Source: JBHHYU01 sp046757725 (GTDB lineage Bacteria; Desulfobacterota; Binatia; UBA9968). From it: DNA of 14,345 nt. The DNA lies in NCBI GenBank assembly GCA_046757725.1, contig JBHHYU010000084.1:1-14345 (forward strand). The letters are read 5' to 3'. Below are positions 1 through 7,826 of this stretch, piece by piece (position 1 is the stretch's first letter; every line of letters begins with the position of its first letter). The position numbers and the translations under genes are program-made. A model generated the notes under the pieces. That model saw nothing but the letters and a program-made list of their open reading frames with translations. It did not search any database and had not been told where the DNA came from.

Positions 1-368
1 GTTAAACTCTGCTCCAGTGTCTCCGGCACCTGGACTTTCTCTAGCTTGATCTCCCGCGTTATGGCCTGAATCCGATTTGGGATCTTGTCTATGTTCTCAA
101 GCAGCCCCAGGATGTCGCCCCGTGTGTCCGGCAGGAGCCTGCGCCCATAAATCTCCGCCTCGATGTCGCGGCGTAACTTGTCCAGACGGTGCTCTCTGTT
201 GTCGATCTGCTGAGAAAGGTGCAGGAATTCGCTCATCTCCCGGTTGAGATAGGCACCCATGGCACCGCGCATATCCAAGGCGATGGTGTTCAGATCGTCG
301 AGGTATTTATCCAGCTCTACCTGAATCTGGCGCTGGACCCCAAACAGGCCTTTAAAATAGTTCTTCAT
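1..368 (-). CDS. DUF47 / PhoU-like phosphate transport accessory protein (partial, C-terminus beyond left edge)
   Basis: The reading frame starts at an ATG (complement of 366-368) and stays open for 122 codons to the window edge, so the C-terminal part is missing. The visible protein is helical and charged. It begins MKNYFKGLFG and later has a stretch reading LLPDTRGDILGLLENIDKIP, which matches the DUF47 family, a PhoU-like helical-bundle group usually encoded beside PiT-type phosphate transporters. A good ribosome binding site (GAGAGGAG) sits 7 nt before the ATG. The gene follows the DppC-like permease stop by 34 nt with no terminator visible, so it may be read from the transporter transcript. 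A phosphate permease gene would be expected just beyond the left edge; that is inference. Family call is from motif memory, fairly sure. Confidence 0.8.
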   Translation of the reverse strand, partial: MKNYFKGLFGVQRQIQVELDKYLDDLNTIALDMRGAMGAYLNREMSEFLHLSQQIDNREHRLDKLRRDIEAEIYGRRLLPDTRGDILGLLENIDKIPNRIQAITREIKLEKVQVPETLEQSL

Positions 369-402
369 GGTGAAGCTCCTCTCTAACTTGTCCTTCCCTC
401 GG

Positions 403-1320
403 TTACCTCAGGGTAGGGTCCAGGCGATCCCGGAGCCAGTCACCGACGATGCTTACCGAAAGGGTTGTAAAAAAGATGGTGAAACCGGGAAATATGGCGA
501 TCCACCATGCAAAAATTAAGTAGGCTCTTCCGGCGCCCAGCATCTGCCCGAGGCTGGTTAGCGGTGGCTGAACGCCTAAACCGAGAAAGCTAAGCGAGGT
601 CTCAAGAAGAATCGTCTGCGGAAAGTTTAGCGTGAATTGGACGATTAAGACGCTCGCGATATTAGGCAGAATATGACGGCCGTAAATTCTGAGCGGCCGA
701 GCTCCCAGCGAACATACCGCGACCGCAAATCCATGGGTCGTGGCTTGCAGTACCATTCCCCGAGTCAGCCGGGCATACCGTTCCCAACCGTTCACCCCCA
801 TAATGGCGACGAAGAGGACGAAGCTGTTGCCGAAAAACGCCAGCACTGCCAGTGCGATCAATAAGAAGGGCAAGGAGGCCTGCACGTCCACTAGCATCAT
901 AATGGTTTCCTCGACCCAGCCACGGAGGTGTGCTGCGACGAAACCGATAAAGGTACCCAGAATTGCCCCGATTAGGGTTCCAAGAATGGCAACAAAAACA
1001 CTGAAGCGCGTGCCGTAGAGCAACCGGCTTAAGACATCGCGACCTAGCTCATCGGTTCCCAGGATGTACTGCGCGGGCCCTCCTAGAAAGGCCGGCGCTT
1101 GTAAGCGATTGGCTAGGTCCTGCGTCCGGTAGTGAAAAGGGGCAAGGCGATCGGCAGAGAGAAAAACGATGAATACAACGATCAAAAAGGAGATCGCGGT
1201 CAGCACCAGGGGCGGGTATTTTTTTCTGCTTCGCTGATAACTCAACGTCCGGGGGCCCAAGTCCGGCAGTCCGACCTTTGGTCCGGCTCCTTCGCGATTC
1301 TCCTGGGGTTGCACAGCCAT
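403..1320 (-). CDS. Dpp/Opp-type ABC transporter permease, DppC-like
   Basis: Second inner-membrane permease of the peptide/opine/nickel-type importer encoded here. The 305-residue length is normal. Residues 1-34 are a charged cytoplasmic tail, followed by a first membrane helix at about 37-56, typical of the OppC N-terminal domain. The hallmark LGTDELGRDVLSR lies at 87-99. The EAA-type coupling loop, which docks on the ATPases, is visible around 200-220 and ends in GRHILPN. Further hydrophobic helices are near 106-130, 150-173, 222-245 and 270-295. The ATG lies only 3 nt after the TAG of the DppB-like gene, so the two are co-transcribed and probably translated together. Substrate cannot be inferred from the permease. 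Very sure of family. Confidence 0.95.
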   Translation of the reverse strand: MAVQPQENREGAGPKVGLPDLGPRTLSYQRSRKKYPPLVLTAISFLIVVFIVFLSADRLAPFHYRTQDLANRLQAPAFLGGPAQYILGTDELGRDVLSRLLYGTRFSVFVAILGTLIGAILGTFIGFVAAHLRGWVEETIMMLVDVQASLPFLLIALAVLAFFGNSFVLFVAIMGVNGWERYARLTRGMVLQATTHGFAVAVCSLGARPLRIYGRHILPNIASVLIVQFTLNFPQTILLETSLSFLGLGVQPPLTSLGQMLGAGRAYLIFAWWIAIFPGFTIFFTTLSVSIVGDWLRDRLDPTLR

Positions 1321-1323
1321 CGG

Positions 1324-2262
1324 CTACTCCTCTTCCGCCGTGGAGCTATGCCGGATTCTTGGGTCGATCCAGCTATATATCAAGTCCACGGACAGATTTG
1401 CGAGTGTCATCGTCGTTCCGACGATTAATAAGATTGCCTGAACGACCGCGAGATCACGATTGGAGACCGAAGTGACCAGCAGCCGGCCTACGCCAGGCCA
1501 GGCGAAGACTGTTTCAGTAATAATGGAACCCGCAACGAGATCACCGAGCCGAAAACCAACGATCGTGACGATTGGAATTGCCGCGTTGGGTAAGGCATGC
1601 CATCGGACCCGCCGGCCTTTGGGAACACCCTTGGCGTTTGCTGTACGCATATAGGACTTGTTCAGAACCTCAAGCATGGCTGACCGCGCGAAACGGGCAA
1701 TGGAGCCAGCGCTTGAGGTTCCGAGTGTAATCGCTGGCATGATCAGGTGAAGGAAACCGCCAGCCCCGGAGCTCGGAAGCAACCGGAGCCATAGGGAAAA
1801 CAGGAGAATCATCAGAATCCCTTGAAAGAAATTTGGAATACTGAACCCAAACACCGCAAACCCCATGGTGAACCGGTCAATCAGCTTGTTCCGATTGAGC
1901 GCAGCCACCACCCCGAGCGGGATCCCGATTGCAAGACCGAGCAAGAAGGCAGTAAACCCGAGCTGGAGCGTACGGGGTATCGCCTCCACCACGACCTCGA
2001 GAGCGTCACGCTCGTCCTGAAAAGTGATTCCGAGATCGCCGTTCATAATATTGACGAAGTACGAAAGGTACTGCACGTAAAGCGGTTTATCCAGACCATA
2101 TTTATGGTGATAGTAGGCGATAACCTCGGGGTCAGCGTCGTCACCGAGAAGCGCCTCCATCGGGTCGCCGGAAAGACGCAAAATGATAAAGGCGAACGTG
2201 ACAACAAGCCAGAGCGTGATAAGCGCTCGCAGGATTTTAGTCGCGACGAAGTGAAAATTCAT
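1324..2262 (-). CDS. Dpp/Opp-type ABC transporter permease, DppB-like
   Basis: First inner-membrane permease of the same importer, 312 residues, the usual length. An N-terminal membrane helix (about 8-30) is followed by an extracytoplasmic loop containing YGLDKPLYVQY (55-65) and GDLGIT (75-80), both signature stretches of DppB/OppB. The EAA coupling loop spans about 203-227 (SYMRTANAKG then LPNA). The conserved segment ITETVFAWPGVG follows near 247-258, and the protein ends in the family-typical YSWIDPRIR. It sits 9 nt after the DppF-like gene and 3 nt before the DppC-like gene. It should form the heterodimeric channel with DppC. Nothing looks damaged. Confidence 0.95.
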   Translation of the reverse strand: MNFHFVATKILRALITLWLVVTFAFIILRLSGDPMEALLGDDADPEVIAYYHHKYGLDKPLYVQYLSYFVNIMNGDLGITFQDERDALEVVVEAIPRTLQLGFTAFLLGLAIGIPLGVVAALNRNKLIDRFTMGFAVFGFSIPNFFQGILMILLFSLWLRLLPSSGAGGFLHLIMPAITLGTSSAGSIARFARSAMLEVLNKSYMRTANAKGVPKGRRVRWHALPNAAIPIVTIVGFRLGDLVAGSIITETVFAWPGVGRLLVTSVSNRDLAVVQAILLIVGTTMTLANLSVDLIYSWIDPRIRHSSTAEEE

Positions 2263-2271
2263 GACCGTTCC

Positions 2272-3339
2272 TTAGCCTTGTCTTTTTTCCCTCTCGGTTG
2301 ATGCTGATGCCCTTTCTGATGCCGGGGGCCTATCCCGTATCGTTCCATCGACTAGGTGACATGCAACATAGCGTGATGGGCCTGCTGGTTTCAAATCTGG
2401 CTCCTGCTCTCGGCATCCCATCTGGGCATGGGGACACCTAGTATGGAAGCGGCAGCCTGCCGGAGGATTCACCGGGCTCGGTGGCTCCCCTTGCAGTAAA
2501 ATCCGCTGGTGTTTGAAAGATGGATCCGGGACGGGTATGGCCGAAATCAGGGCCTGCGTATAGGGGTGGAGTGGGTTGTCTAAAATTGTCTTCCGTTCGC
2601 CGATCTCAACGATCTTTCCCAGATACATCACCGCAACGCGGTTCGATATGTGCCGCACGACCTTCAGATCATGGGAGATGAACAGATAGGTCAGCCTGAA
2701 CTTGTTCCGTAGATCGGCAAGCAGGTTGAGCACCTGGGCCTGGATCGAGACATCCAACGCCGATACCGGCTCGTCGCAGACGATGAGCTTGGGGCGCAAA
2801 ATCAGGGCACGGGCGACGACGACGCGCTGCTGTTGTCCCCCGCTGAGTTCGTGGGGATACCGGGTCTTGGTTTCCCGCGGTAGACTAACGGCTTCGAGCA
2901 TCTGGTCCACTTGCTTAGCGCGTTCCTGTGTTAACCCGATTCCATGAATGTCCAGCGGCTCACGAATCTGTGATTGAACATCCATGCGCGGATCAAGCGC
3001 GCCTAGCGGATCTTGAAAGATCATCTGCATTTCACGACAGAGGGTACGCCGTTCCTCGATCGGGAGCCTCCCGATGTCGCGGCCTTGGAAGCGAACGTCA
3101 CCAGATGAGGGCTGGTCGATACCCAGCACGAGGCGGCCCACAGTTGACTTGCCACAGCCACTTTCTCCGACAAGCCCCAAAGTTTCGCCCATTCGCATAT
3201 CAAAGCTTACTCCATCCACGGCCCTAACGATCTGGTGCGAAGAAAATAGAAAGCCGCGTTGTTTTCGGAAATGACGGACAACGTTCTTAACACTGACAAG
3301 GGTGTTATCCTGTTCGGGAAGGGACGATAAGTCAGTCAT
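2272..3339 (-). CDS. Dpp/Opp-type ABC transporter ATPase, DppF-like
   Basis: Second nucleotide-binding subunit (355 residues), energising import from the cytoplasmic face. Visible motifs in order: Walker A GESGCGKST (58-66), Q-loop FQDP (108-111), ABC signature LSGGQQQ (165-171), Walker B LIVCDEP (185-191) and switch His in ISHD (221-224). The C-terminal oligopeptide-transporter extension carries four cysteines at 296, 302, 309 and 327. Members of this family with such cysteines have been reported to bind an iron-sulfur cluster; whether this one does is inference. Its ATG overlaps the TGA of the upstream ATPase gene (ATGA at 3336-3339), with an AGGGG ribosome binding site inside that gene, suggesting translational coupling and equal dosage. 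The tail beyond about residue 335 is charged and looks family-nonspecific. Confidence 0.95.
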   Translation of the reverse strand: MTDLSSLPEQDNTLVSVKNVVRHFRKQRGFLFSSHQIVRAVDGVSFDMRMGETLGLVGESGCGKSTVGRLVLGIDQPSSGDVRFQGRDIGRLPIEERRTLCREMQMIFQDPLGALDPRMDVQSQIREPLDIHGIGLTQERAKQVDQMLEAVSLPRETKTRYPHELSGGQQQRVVVARALILRPKLIVCDEPVSALDVSIQAQVLNLLADLRNKFRLTYLFISHDLKVVRHISNRVAVMYLGKIVEIGERKTILDNPLHPYTQALISAIPVPDPSFKHQRILLQGEPPSPVNPPAGCRFHTRCPHAQMGCREQEPDLKPAGPSRYVACHLVDGTIRDRPPASERASASTEREKRQG

Positions 3340-4346
3340 GGCAGCCCCTGGGGATGGAAACAGGCGGCTGTCTGGCCTGTTCCGACGGGTGCCAGTAGGG
3401 GAACGAGATCCTTACAGCGCTGCGATACAAAGCGACAACGGGGCGCAAAATGGCAACCCTCAGGCAAGTCATAAGGTGACGGTACAGAGCCTTTAATGAG
3501 TGTCAATTCGTCAATGTCTCGGTCAAGACGGGGAAGAGACTCAAGGAGGCCGATCGTATAGGGATGGGCCGGCCGTTTGAAGACATCGTCCGTACTGGCT
3601 TCTTCCACGACCCTGCCTGAGTACATAACCACGACGCGGTTTGCCATTTCGGCTACCACACCAAGATCGTGAGTGACGAGAATGATTGACATCCCATATT
3701 CACCTTGAAGCTGGCCCAGCAGGTCAAGGATCTGGGCCTGGATCGTCATGTCCAGCGCCGTGGTCGGCTCGTCAGCGATCAACAATTTTGGACGGCAGGA
3801 AAGCGCCATGGCAATCATGGCACGCTGGTTCATACCGCCAGAGAGTTGATGAGGATATTCCACCAGGCGCTGCCTGGCTTCGGGGATTCCGACGATCTCC
3901 AAGAGCCTTAGCGCTTCGGTCCTAGCAGCCGGGCTCGCCATTCCCTGGTGCAGCATCAGACTTTCCACAATCTGGCTCCCGATCGTATGCACCGGATTGA
4001 GTGCACTCATTGGGTCCTGAAAAATCATTGCAATCTCATGTCCTCGAATCGCGTCGAGACGTGAAGTTTCCAGTGATAACAGGTCCTTTTCTTCGAATAG
4101 AATCTGTCCTCCGACAATGCGTCCGTTTGGAGGGTGCAGTCTTAGGATGGAGTGACAGGTGACGGTCTTGCCACAGCCGCTCTCGCCGACGAGCCCAAGT
4201 GTCATGCCCCGTTCGACTCGAAGCGAGACCCGGTCGACGGCCTGCACGATACCTTCTTCAGTATCGAAACGCACACTCAGATTGCGGATTTCGAGGAGAG
4301 GGGTCATTGCACGGAAAGGAATGGAGCCGCTGCACGACACAACCAT
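3336..4346 (-). CDS. Dpp/Opp-type ABC transporter ATPase, DppD-like
   Basis: First nucleotide-binding subunit, 336 residues from the first ATG. Motifs: Walker A GESGCGKT (54-61), Q-loop FQDP (109-112), signature LSGGMNQR (168-175), Walker B LLIADEP (188-194) and switch His in VTHD (224-227). The C-terminal extension has four cysteines at 298, 304, 311 and 329, with the same spacing as in the DppF-like partner. The start is uncertain. Homologues usually begin close to MTPLLEIRNLSV, which would be the ATG at 4305-4307, but no ribosome binding site precedes it. The upstream ATG at 4344-4346 has only a distant AAGGG. The gene starts 22 nt (or 61 nt) after the binding-protein stop and its TGA overlaps the next ATG, so it belongs to the transporter operon. 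Confidence 0.95.
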   Translation of the reverse strand: MVVSCSGSIPFRAMTPLLEIRNLSVRFDTEEGIVQAVDRVSLRVERGMTLGLVGESGCGKTVTCHSILRLHPPNGRIVGGQILFEEKDLLSLETSRLDAIRGHEIAMIFQDPMSALNPVHTIGSQIVESLMLHQGMASPAARTEALRLLEIVGIPEARQRLVEYPHQLSGGMNQRAMIAMALSCRPKLLIADEPTTALDMTIQAQILDLLGQLQGEYGMSIILVTHDLGVVAEMANRVVVMYSGRVVEEASTDDVFKRPAHPYTIGLLESLPRLDRDIDELTLIKGSVPSPYDLPEGCHFAPRCRFVSQRCKDLVPLLAPVGTGQTAACFHPQGLP

Positions 4347-4368
4347 GCAGCGGCCGGTTCCCTTCAGC

Positions 4369-5973
4369 CTATTTGATCTTCAGGTTATCCGGACGGAAGT
4401 CCATATACAGGATTGTATACGGTGTCCATTGGATGTTCTTCCGCACCCCGTAGGTTACGAGCGGATTGTAAAGCATTGTCATCGGCATTTCGTCTTCGAA
4501 GATGTCAAGCATCTTTTGGAAGTTTTTATAACGTACTTTCATATCCGGGCTCGTCAACACGATCTTCGCGGCTTTGTCGAAAGCCTTCGACTTCCAATAC
4601 TTGTACTTCCGTTGGATCGCGGCTCTCTTCCCCCAGAGAATATAGATGGACCCGGTTGGATCGGGCAGCCTGAACGTGTTCGACCACGCATAGATAGCGG
4701 CGTCCTTGGTGCGCATCTGTTTGAAGCTTTCGGCCATCTGGAGCACGGCGTTGAAGCCGACCTTCTTCCACATCTCCTGGACAATCTGCGCCGCCTCCAG
4801 GCCGTTCAGATAGTACCCCGGGATCAGTCGATAAGTAACCTCTTGCCCCTTGTATCCAGCTTCCTTAAGCAGTTTCTTTGCCTTTTCGGGATCGTAGACG
4901 TAACCCGCACGGTCCTTGTTGTACATCGCGCCGAAGATGGGGATCTGATGCCCGTTCGGGGTGTAGTTCCTCCCGAGCCAAAGCGACTTCCTCAGCAGCT
5001 CCCTATCTATGGCGAGGCTCAGAGCCTGCCGGATGCGCTTGTCCTTAAGGATCGGGTGGGTTGTGTTAAAGACCAGAACGTGGGTGTTCTCGATCACGAC
5101 CGAGCGCGCGTCGATGTCTTTGTAGCGATTAAGCAGTGCGATTTGATCCGGGGGAACATCAACGATGATATCAAACTCACCGCTGATCAGACCGGCGACA
5201 CGCGTTGCAACTTCCGGCACAGCCTTGAAGGTAATAGTCTTTGCCGCCGGCTTGCCCATGAAGTAATCATCATTTGCCTCGAGCTTGATAAACTCGTTCT
5301 TTTTCCATGACTTAAACCTGTAGGGGCCGGTCCCTACCGGATTCCACCGAACTGCTTTTAGCGCTTTTTGCATCCATTTAGATTTGTTCTCCCCCTTCTC
5401 CTTGTGCTGTAGCCACGACCGGGCACTTACGACCCACGACGCGTAGGTTGCAAGCCGCTGTTCGAAAACCACGTCAGGTTTTTTCGTCACGAACCGGACA
5501 GTGTACTTGTCGATCTTTTCGACCCTCTTCAGATGGCCAAAATAGGTACGTCCTTTCCGAACGACAGCTTTCTTTCCCCATAGTCTCTCCGGGGAAAACG
5601 TGAAAAGGACATCGTCGGCCGTCAGCTCGTCGCCATTGTGAAACTTGACCCCTTTGCGCAGTTTCACCTCGACAGTGGTGGGATTCAGCCGCTTCCACGA
5701 TTCCGCGAGGTGCGGCACGAGGCGGACGGTGCCATCGGGCATGGGGTGGAGAAAGTCGCGGCGAATGAGGGTATCGAAGATCGAGTACGTCACACGTACG
5801 TCGACATTCCCCGTCCGCTCAGCCGGTTCCAGACCGCGAGCAAGCTTGTTGACCGCTACGACGAGGTCCGGGCGCTTTTGGGCATACGCGCGGACGCCAC
5901 AAAGGGCTACAAGTGTCAAGATAATAGGGATGCCAAAAATTCTATGAGCCCCACAAACAAATTTAGAGTTCAT
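4369..5973 (-). CDS. Periplasmic solute-binding protein of Dpp/Opp-type ABC transporter (SBP family 5)
   Basis: This protein captures the substrate in the periplasm and delivers it to the DppBC-like permease. The start chosen is the ATG at 5971-5973 (534 residues), because a near-perfect ribosome binding site precedes it; an upstream in-frame start at 6036 has no such site and would bury the signal peptide. The signal peptide spans residues 1-31, with a hydrophobic core around 12-26 and a likely signal peptidase I cut after AYA. There is no proper lipobox. Family 5 features include the segment ending LAESWKRLNPTTVEVKLRKG, the stretch FHNGDELTADDVLFTF, GTGPYRF, and KRIRQALSLAIDRELL. The mature protein is rich in Lys and Arg. 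Substrate class (peptide, opine, sugar, metal chelate) cannot be read from the sequence. Confidence 0.95.
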   Translation of the reverse strand: MNSKFVCGAHRIFGIPIILTLVALCGVRAYAQKRPDLVVAVNKLARGLEPAERTGNVDVRVTYSIFDTLIRRDFLHPMPDGTVRLVPHLAESWKRLNPTTVEVKLRKGVKFHNGDELTADDVLFTFSPERLWGKKAVVRKGRTYFGHLKRVEKIDKYTVRFVTKKPDVVFEQRLATYASWVVSARSWLQHKEKGENKSKWMQKALKAVRWNPVGTGPYRFKSWKKNEFIKLEANDDYFMGKPAAKTITFKAVPEVATRVAGLISGEFDIIVDVPPDQIALLNRYKDIDARSVVIENTHVLVFNTTHPILKDKRIRQALSLAIDRELLRKSLWLGRNYTPNGHQIPIFGAMYNKDRAGYVYDPEKAKKLLKEAGYKGQEVTYRLIPGYYLNGLEAAQIVQEMWKKVGFNAVLQMAESFKQMRTKDAAIYAWSNTFRLPDPTGSIYILWGKRAAIQRKYKYWKSKAFDKAAKIVLTSPDMKVRYKNFQKMLDIFEDEMPMTMLYNPLVTYGVRKNIQWTPYTILYMDFRPDNLKIK

Positions 5974-5977
5974 TCTC

Positions 5978-5986
5978 CACCTCCTT
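5978..5986 (-). promoter_or_regulatory. Strong ribosome binding site of the solute-binding protein gene
   Basis: On the minus strand this reads AAGGAGGTG, almost a full match to the anti-Shine-Dalgarno sequence, with the AGGAGG core 6 nt before the ATG at 5973. It fixes the start of the binding protein, and it is the best ribosome binding site seen in the window. This agrees with the need for binding protein in excess over the membrane subunits. Confidence 0.85.
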
Positions 5987-6073
5987 AAGTTTGAGAGTAG
6001 CTTCAAAAGAATCCTTTCACGATGCCGTCTTATCACCTCAGGGGCGGCACATCACTGCTGGCACGACCGGTGC

Positions 6074-6964
6074 TCATGGGCGAACTTTCCTCTCCTCTAT
6101 GTCCCGCGTCAACCGGGTAAGAACATCTGGTAAATCTGTCAAAATACCATTGACCCCGACCTTGATAAGCTCCAAAAGTCCTTCCCGAGGAGTCACATTT
6201 GCCGTTGTCCACACCGGTTTGCCCAATTTATGGACTTTGTCTACTAGCCCCGGATCCGCATGAATCCAACTAGGCCAAAGACGAATTATATCTGCTCCCG
6301 CTTTTACGAAATGCTCGATGTCGTTTGGGCTCTTAATGAAACCGAGGATACGGATATTGGGATTTAGCGAGCGGAATAGGCGAACATCGGTGACGGTTCT
6401 GGCACCGATGATGACATTTAAGACCGCCTTATATCTTTCCGTAAGCTTAACTACCGAATGGTAATCGAGAGAACTGCTTAGCTTGATGTCCAAAAGCAAT
6501 TTTACGCCGGTTCCTGAAACGACTTCCAACGTCTCTTGATAGGTGGGCACACGCTCACCCACAAACTTTCTGCCTATATAACTTCCCGCATCCAGCTTTT
6601 TCATCTCAGACAGAGTAAAGTCTTCCACCCATCCTTCTCCATTGGTCGTTCGATCTACAGTTTTGTCGTGCATGACCACAGGAATACCATCTTTTGTGCC
6701 TCGCAAGTCCAGCTCGATCACCTCGACACCCATAGCAACAGAATTTTTAAAAGCAGCTAACGTATTTTCCGGATAACCAGGGGAAAGGCCTCGATGATTG
6801 ACTAAAACAATGCGCCCATTAGGCCATTTCTTCGCTTCGTCACCCATGGCTAAGTCAGCGAGGCTAAAAAGCAGCACACCTTCCATGAAAATGATCAATA
6901 AAGACCATTTCACACCCTTGCATTCACGCTCCTGAAACCAACTTGTCAATACTCTGCTCCCCAC
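6074..6964 (-). CDS. Exported glycerophosphodiester phosphodiesterase (GDPD family)
   Basis: GDPDs hydrolyse glycerophosphodiesters to glycerol 3-phosphate and an alcohol. Numbered from the GTG at 6962-6964 (296 residues), the catalytic HRG is at 57-59, PENT at 65-68, the metal-site ExD at 84-86 (IELDLRGTKDG), and the second catalytic His in MHDKTVDRTTNG at 99. The usual EIK metal-ligand motif reads DIK (Asp159), a conservative change. A hydrophobic segment at about 20-37 followed by AMGDEA looks like a signal peptide, so the enzyme probably acts in the periplasm. The start is uncertain: GTG at 6911-6913 would give a shorter, more typical signal peptide, and neither start has a well-spaced ribosome binding site. 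It lies 23 nt after the isomerase-like gene and 100 nt before the binding protein. Base composition is AT-richer than its neighbours. Confidence 0.9.
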   Translation of the reverse strand: MGSRVLTSWFQERECKGVKWSLLIIFMEGVLLFSLADLAMGDEAKKWPNGRIVLVNHRGLSPGYPENTLAAFKNSVAMGVEVIELDLRGTKDGIPVVMHDKTVDRTTNGEGWVEDFTLSEMKKLDAGSYIGRKFVGERVPTYQETLEVVSGTGVKLLLDIKLSSSLDYHSVVKLTERYKAVLNVIIGARTVTDVRLFRSLNPNIRILGFIKSPNDIEHFVKAGADIIRLWPSWIHADPGLVDKVHKLGKPVWTTANVTPREGLLELIKVGVNGILTDLPDVLTRLTRDIEERKVRP

Positions 6965-6987
6965 GCCTTAGGTTATTTCTGGGGGCC

Positions 6988-7767
6988 TTAGATTTCGGCC
7001 AGCCGTTTACCGAGGAAACAGGCAGACTTCTCAACCATTCCCCTTTCATCTTCCGGATGCCACCCCTCAATGACTAAAGGACCGTCGTACTTTTCCTTGA
7101 GAGCCCGCAGTACAGGACCAAAGGCTATCTCGCCCTGTCCCATGAGGGCATGGGTCTTCCCTGATTTGGTATCGCTGATGTGGACATGAATGATGTTGTG
7201 GAGAGAACTGATAAACTCGACTACGTTCGTTACCGTGTGAGCATGAGAGATGTCGAAAGTCACTCCAAGGTTGTCCATGTTAATGGTATGAATAATTCGG
7301 TTGGCGATCTCGGGATCGATCACTACCTCTTTGCTGCGTTTCTCCATTGTCTCCATACCCACCAAAATCCCTACCTCTTTTCCCCTCGTAGCGATCTGTG
7401 CCAACGCTTCGATGTTAGCATCCCAGATGCTTTCTGGCAGGTCTTTTTTACCCGTCATGTGACCAGGGTGCACCGTGATTACCTTGGCACCTATCCTTGC
7501 GGCTTCCTCCACTGCCCGAAGGACTTGCTTTAATGACTCCTTGCAGATCCCTGGATTGGCCGATGTAATATTGAGATCCGCAATCGGGCCATGGACCGAA
7601 ATTTCTAGTCCTGACTTGCGCAGTGCTTGTGACAGCTGGCCGTTATCGTCTCTCCAGAAGTGTTCCGACCACACTTCCAGCCACGAAATCCCGAACTCTC
7701 GAGCTAGATCGATAACTTGTCCTAGAGAGTAAGACTTAAAGAGTAAGCTGGATATTGCAACTTGCAT
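6988..7767 (-). CDS. Sugar phosphate isomerase/epimerase-type TIM barrel protein (xylose isomerase-like / AP endonuclease 2 superfamily)
   Basis: This is a 259-residue cytoplasmic protein without a signal peptide, the normal length for the family. Likely metal ligands are visible in order: His100 (ITVHPGH), Glu139 (GMETMEKR), Asp172 and His175 (FDISHAH), His194/His196 (HVHISD), and Glu234 (VIEGWH). This pattern is shared by 2-keto-myo-inositol dehydratase, tagatose/psicose epimerases, hydroxypyruvate isomerase and endonuclease IV, so a divalent metal-dependent isomerase, epimerase or dehydratase is likely. The exact reaction cannot be assigned. It is the first gene of the minus-strand cluster, downstream of a promoter at 7827-7855, and is followed by the GDPD gene. 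The start ATG has only a weak ribosome binding site. An AP-endonuclease role in DNA repair is less likely given the neighbours. Confidence 0.88.
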   Translation of the reverse strand: MQVAISSLLFKSYSLGQVIDLAREFGISWLEVWSEHFWRDDNGQLSQALRKSGLEISVHGPIADLNITSANPGICKESLKQVLRAVEEAARIGAKVITVHPGHMTGKKDLPESIWDANIEALAQIATRGKEVGILVGMETMEKRSKEVVIDPEIANRIIHTINMDNLGVTFDISHAHTVTNVVEFISSLHNIIHVHISDTKSGKTHALMGQGEIAFGPVLRALKEKYDGPLVIEGWHPEDERGMVEKSACFLGKRLAEI

Positions 7768-7808
7768 AATATATTTTCCGCCGCTCCAAGTTATATATAG
7801 TCTTCAAC

Positions 7809-7824
7809 TAGTCTTGTAGTCTTG
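7809..7824. repeat. Exact tandem 8-bp repeat (TAGTCTTG x2) with extra TAGTCT copies nearby
   Basis: TAGTCTTG occurs twice head to tail at 7809-7816 and 7817-7824. TAGTCTT is also at 7798-7804 and 7923-7929, and TAGTCT at 7831-7836. Four of the five copies lie within 39 bp, around the predicted transcription start and leader of the minus-strand gene cluster. They could be binding sites for a regulator; this is inference from position and repetition. Confidence 0.5.
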
Positions 7825-7826
7825 CA

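Noticed and set aside
4159..5310. Long open frame (383 codons) on the plus strand opposite the binding-protein gene
   Set aside because: It runs antisense to clear coding sequence of the DppD-like ATPase and the solute-binding protein, has no recognisable motif, and is best explained by codon bias of the real genes.
5974..6036. N-terminal extension of the solute-binding protein
   Set aside because: It would put 21 residues before the signal peptide and ignore the strong ribosome binding site placed for the ATG at 5973.
5974..6073. A separate promoter for the transporter genes
   Set aside because: GATAAG-like -10 candidates are present on the minus strand, but none has a credible -35 at 16-18 bp.
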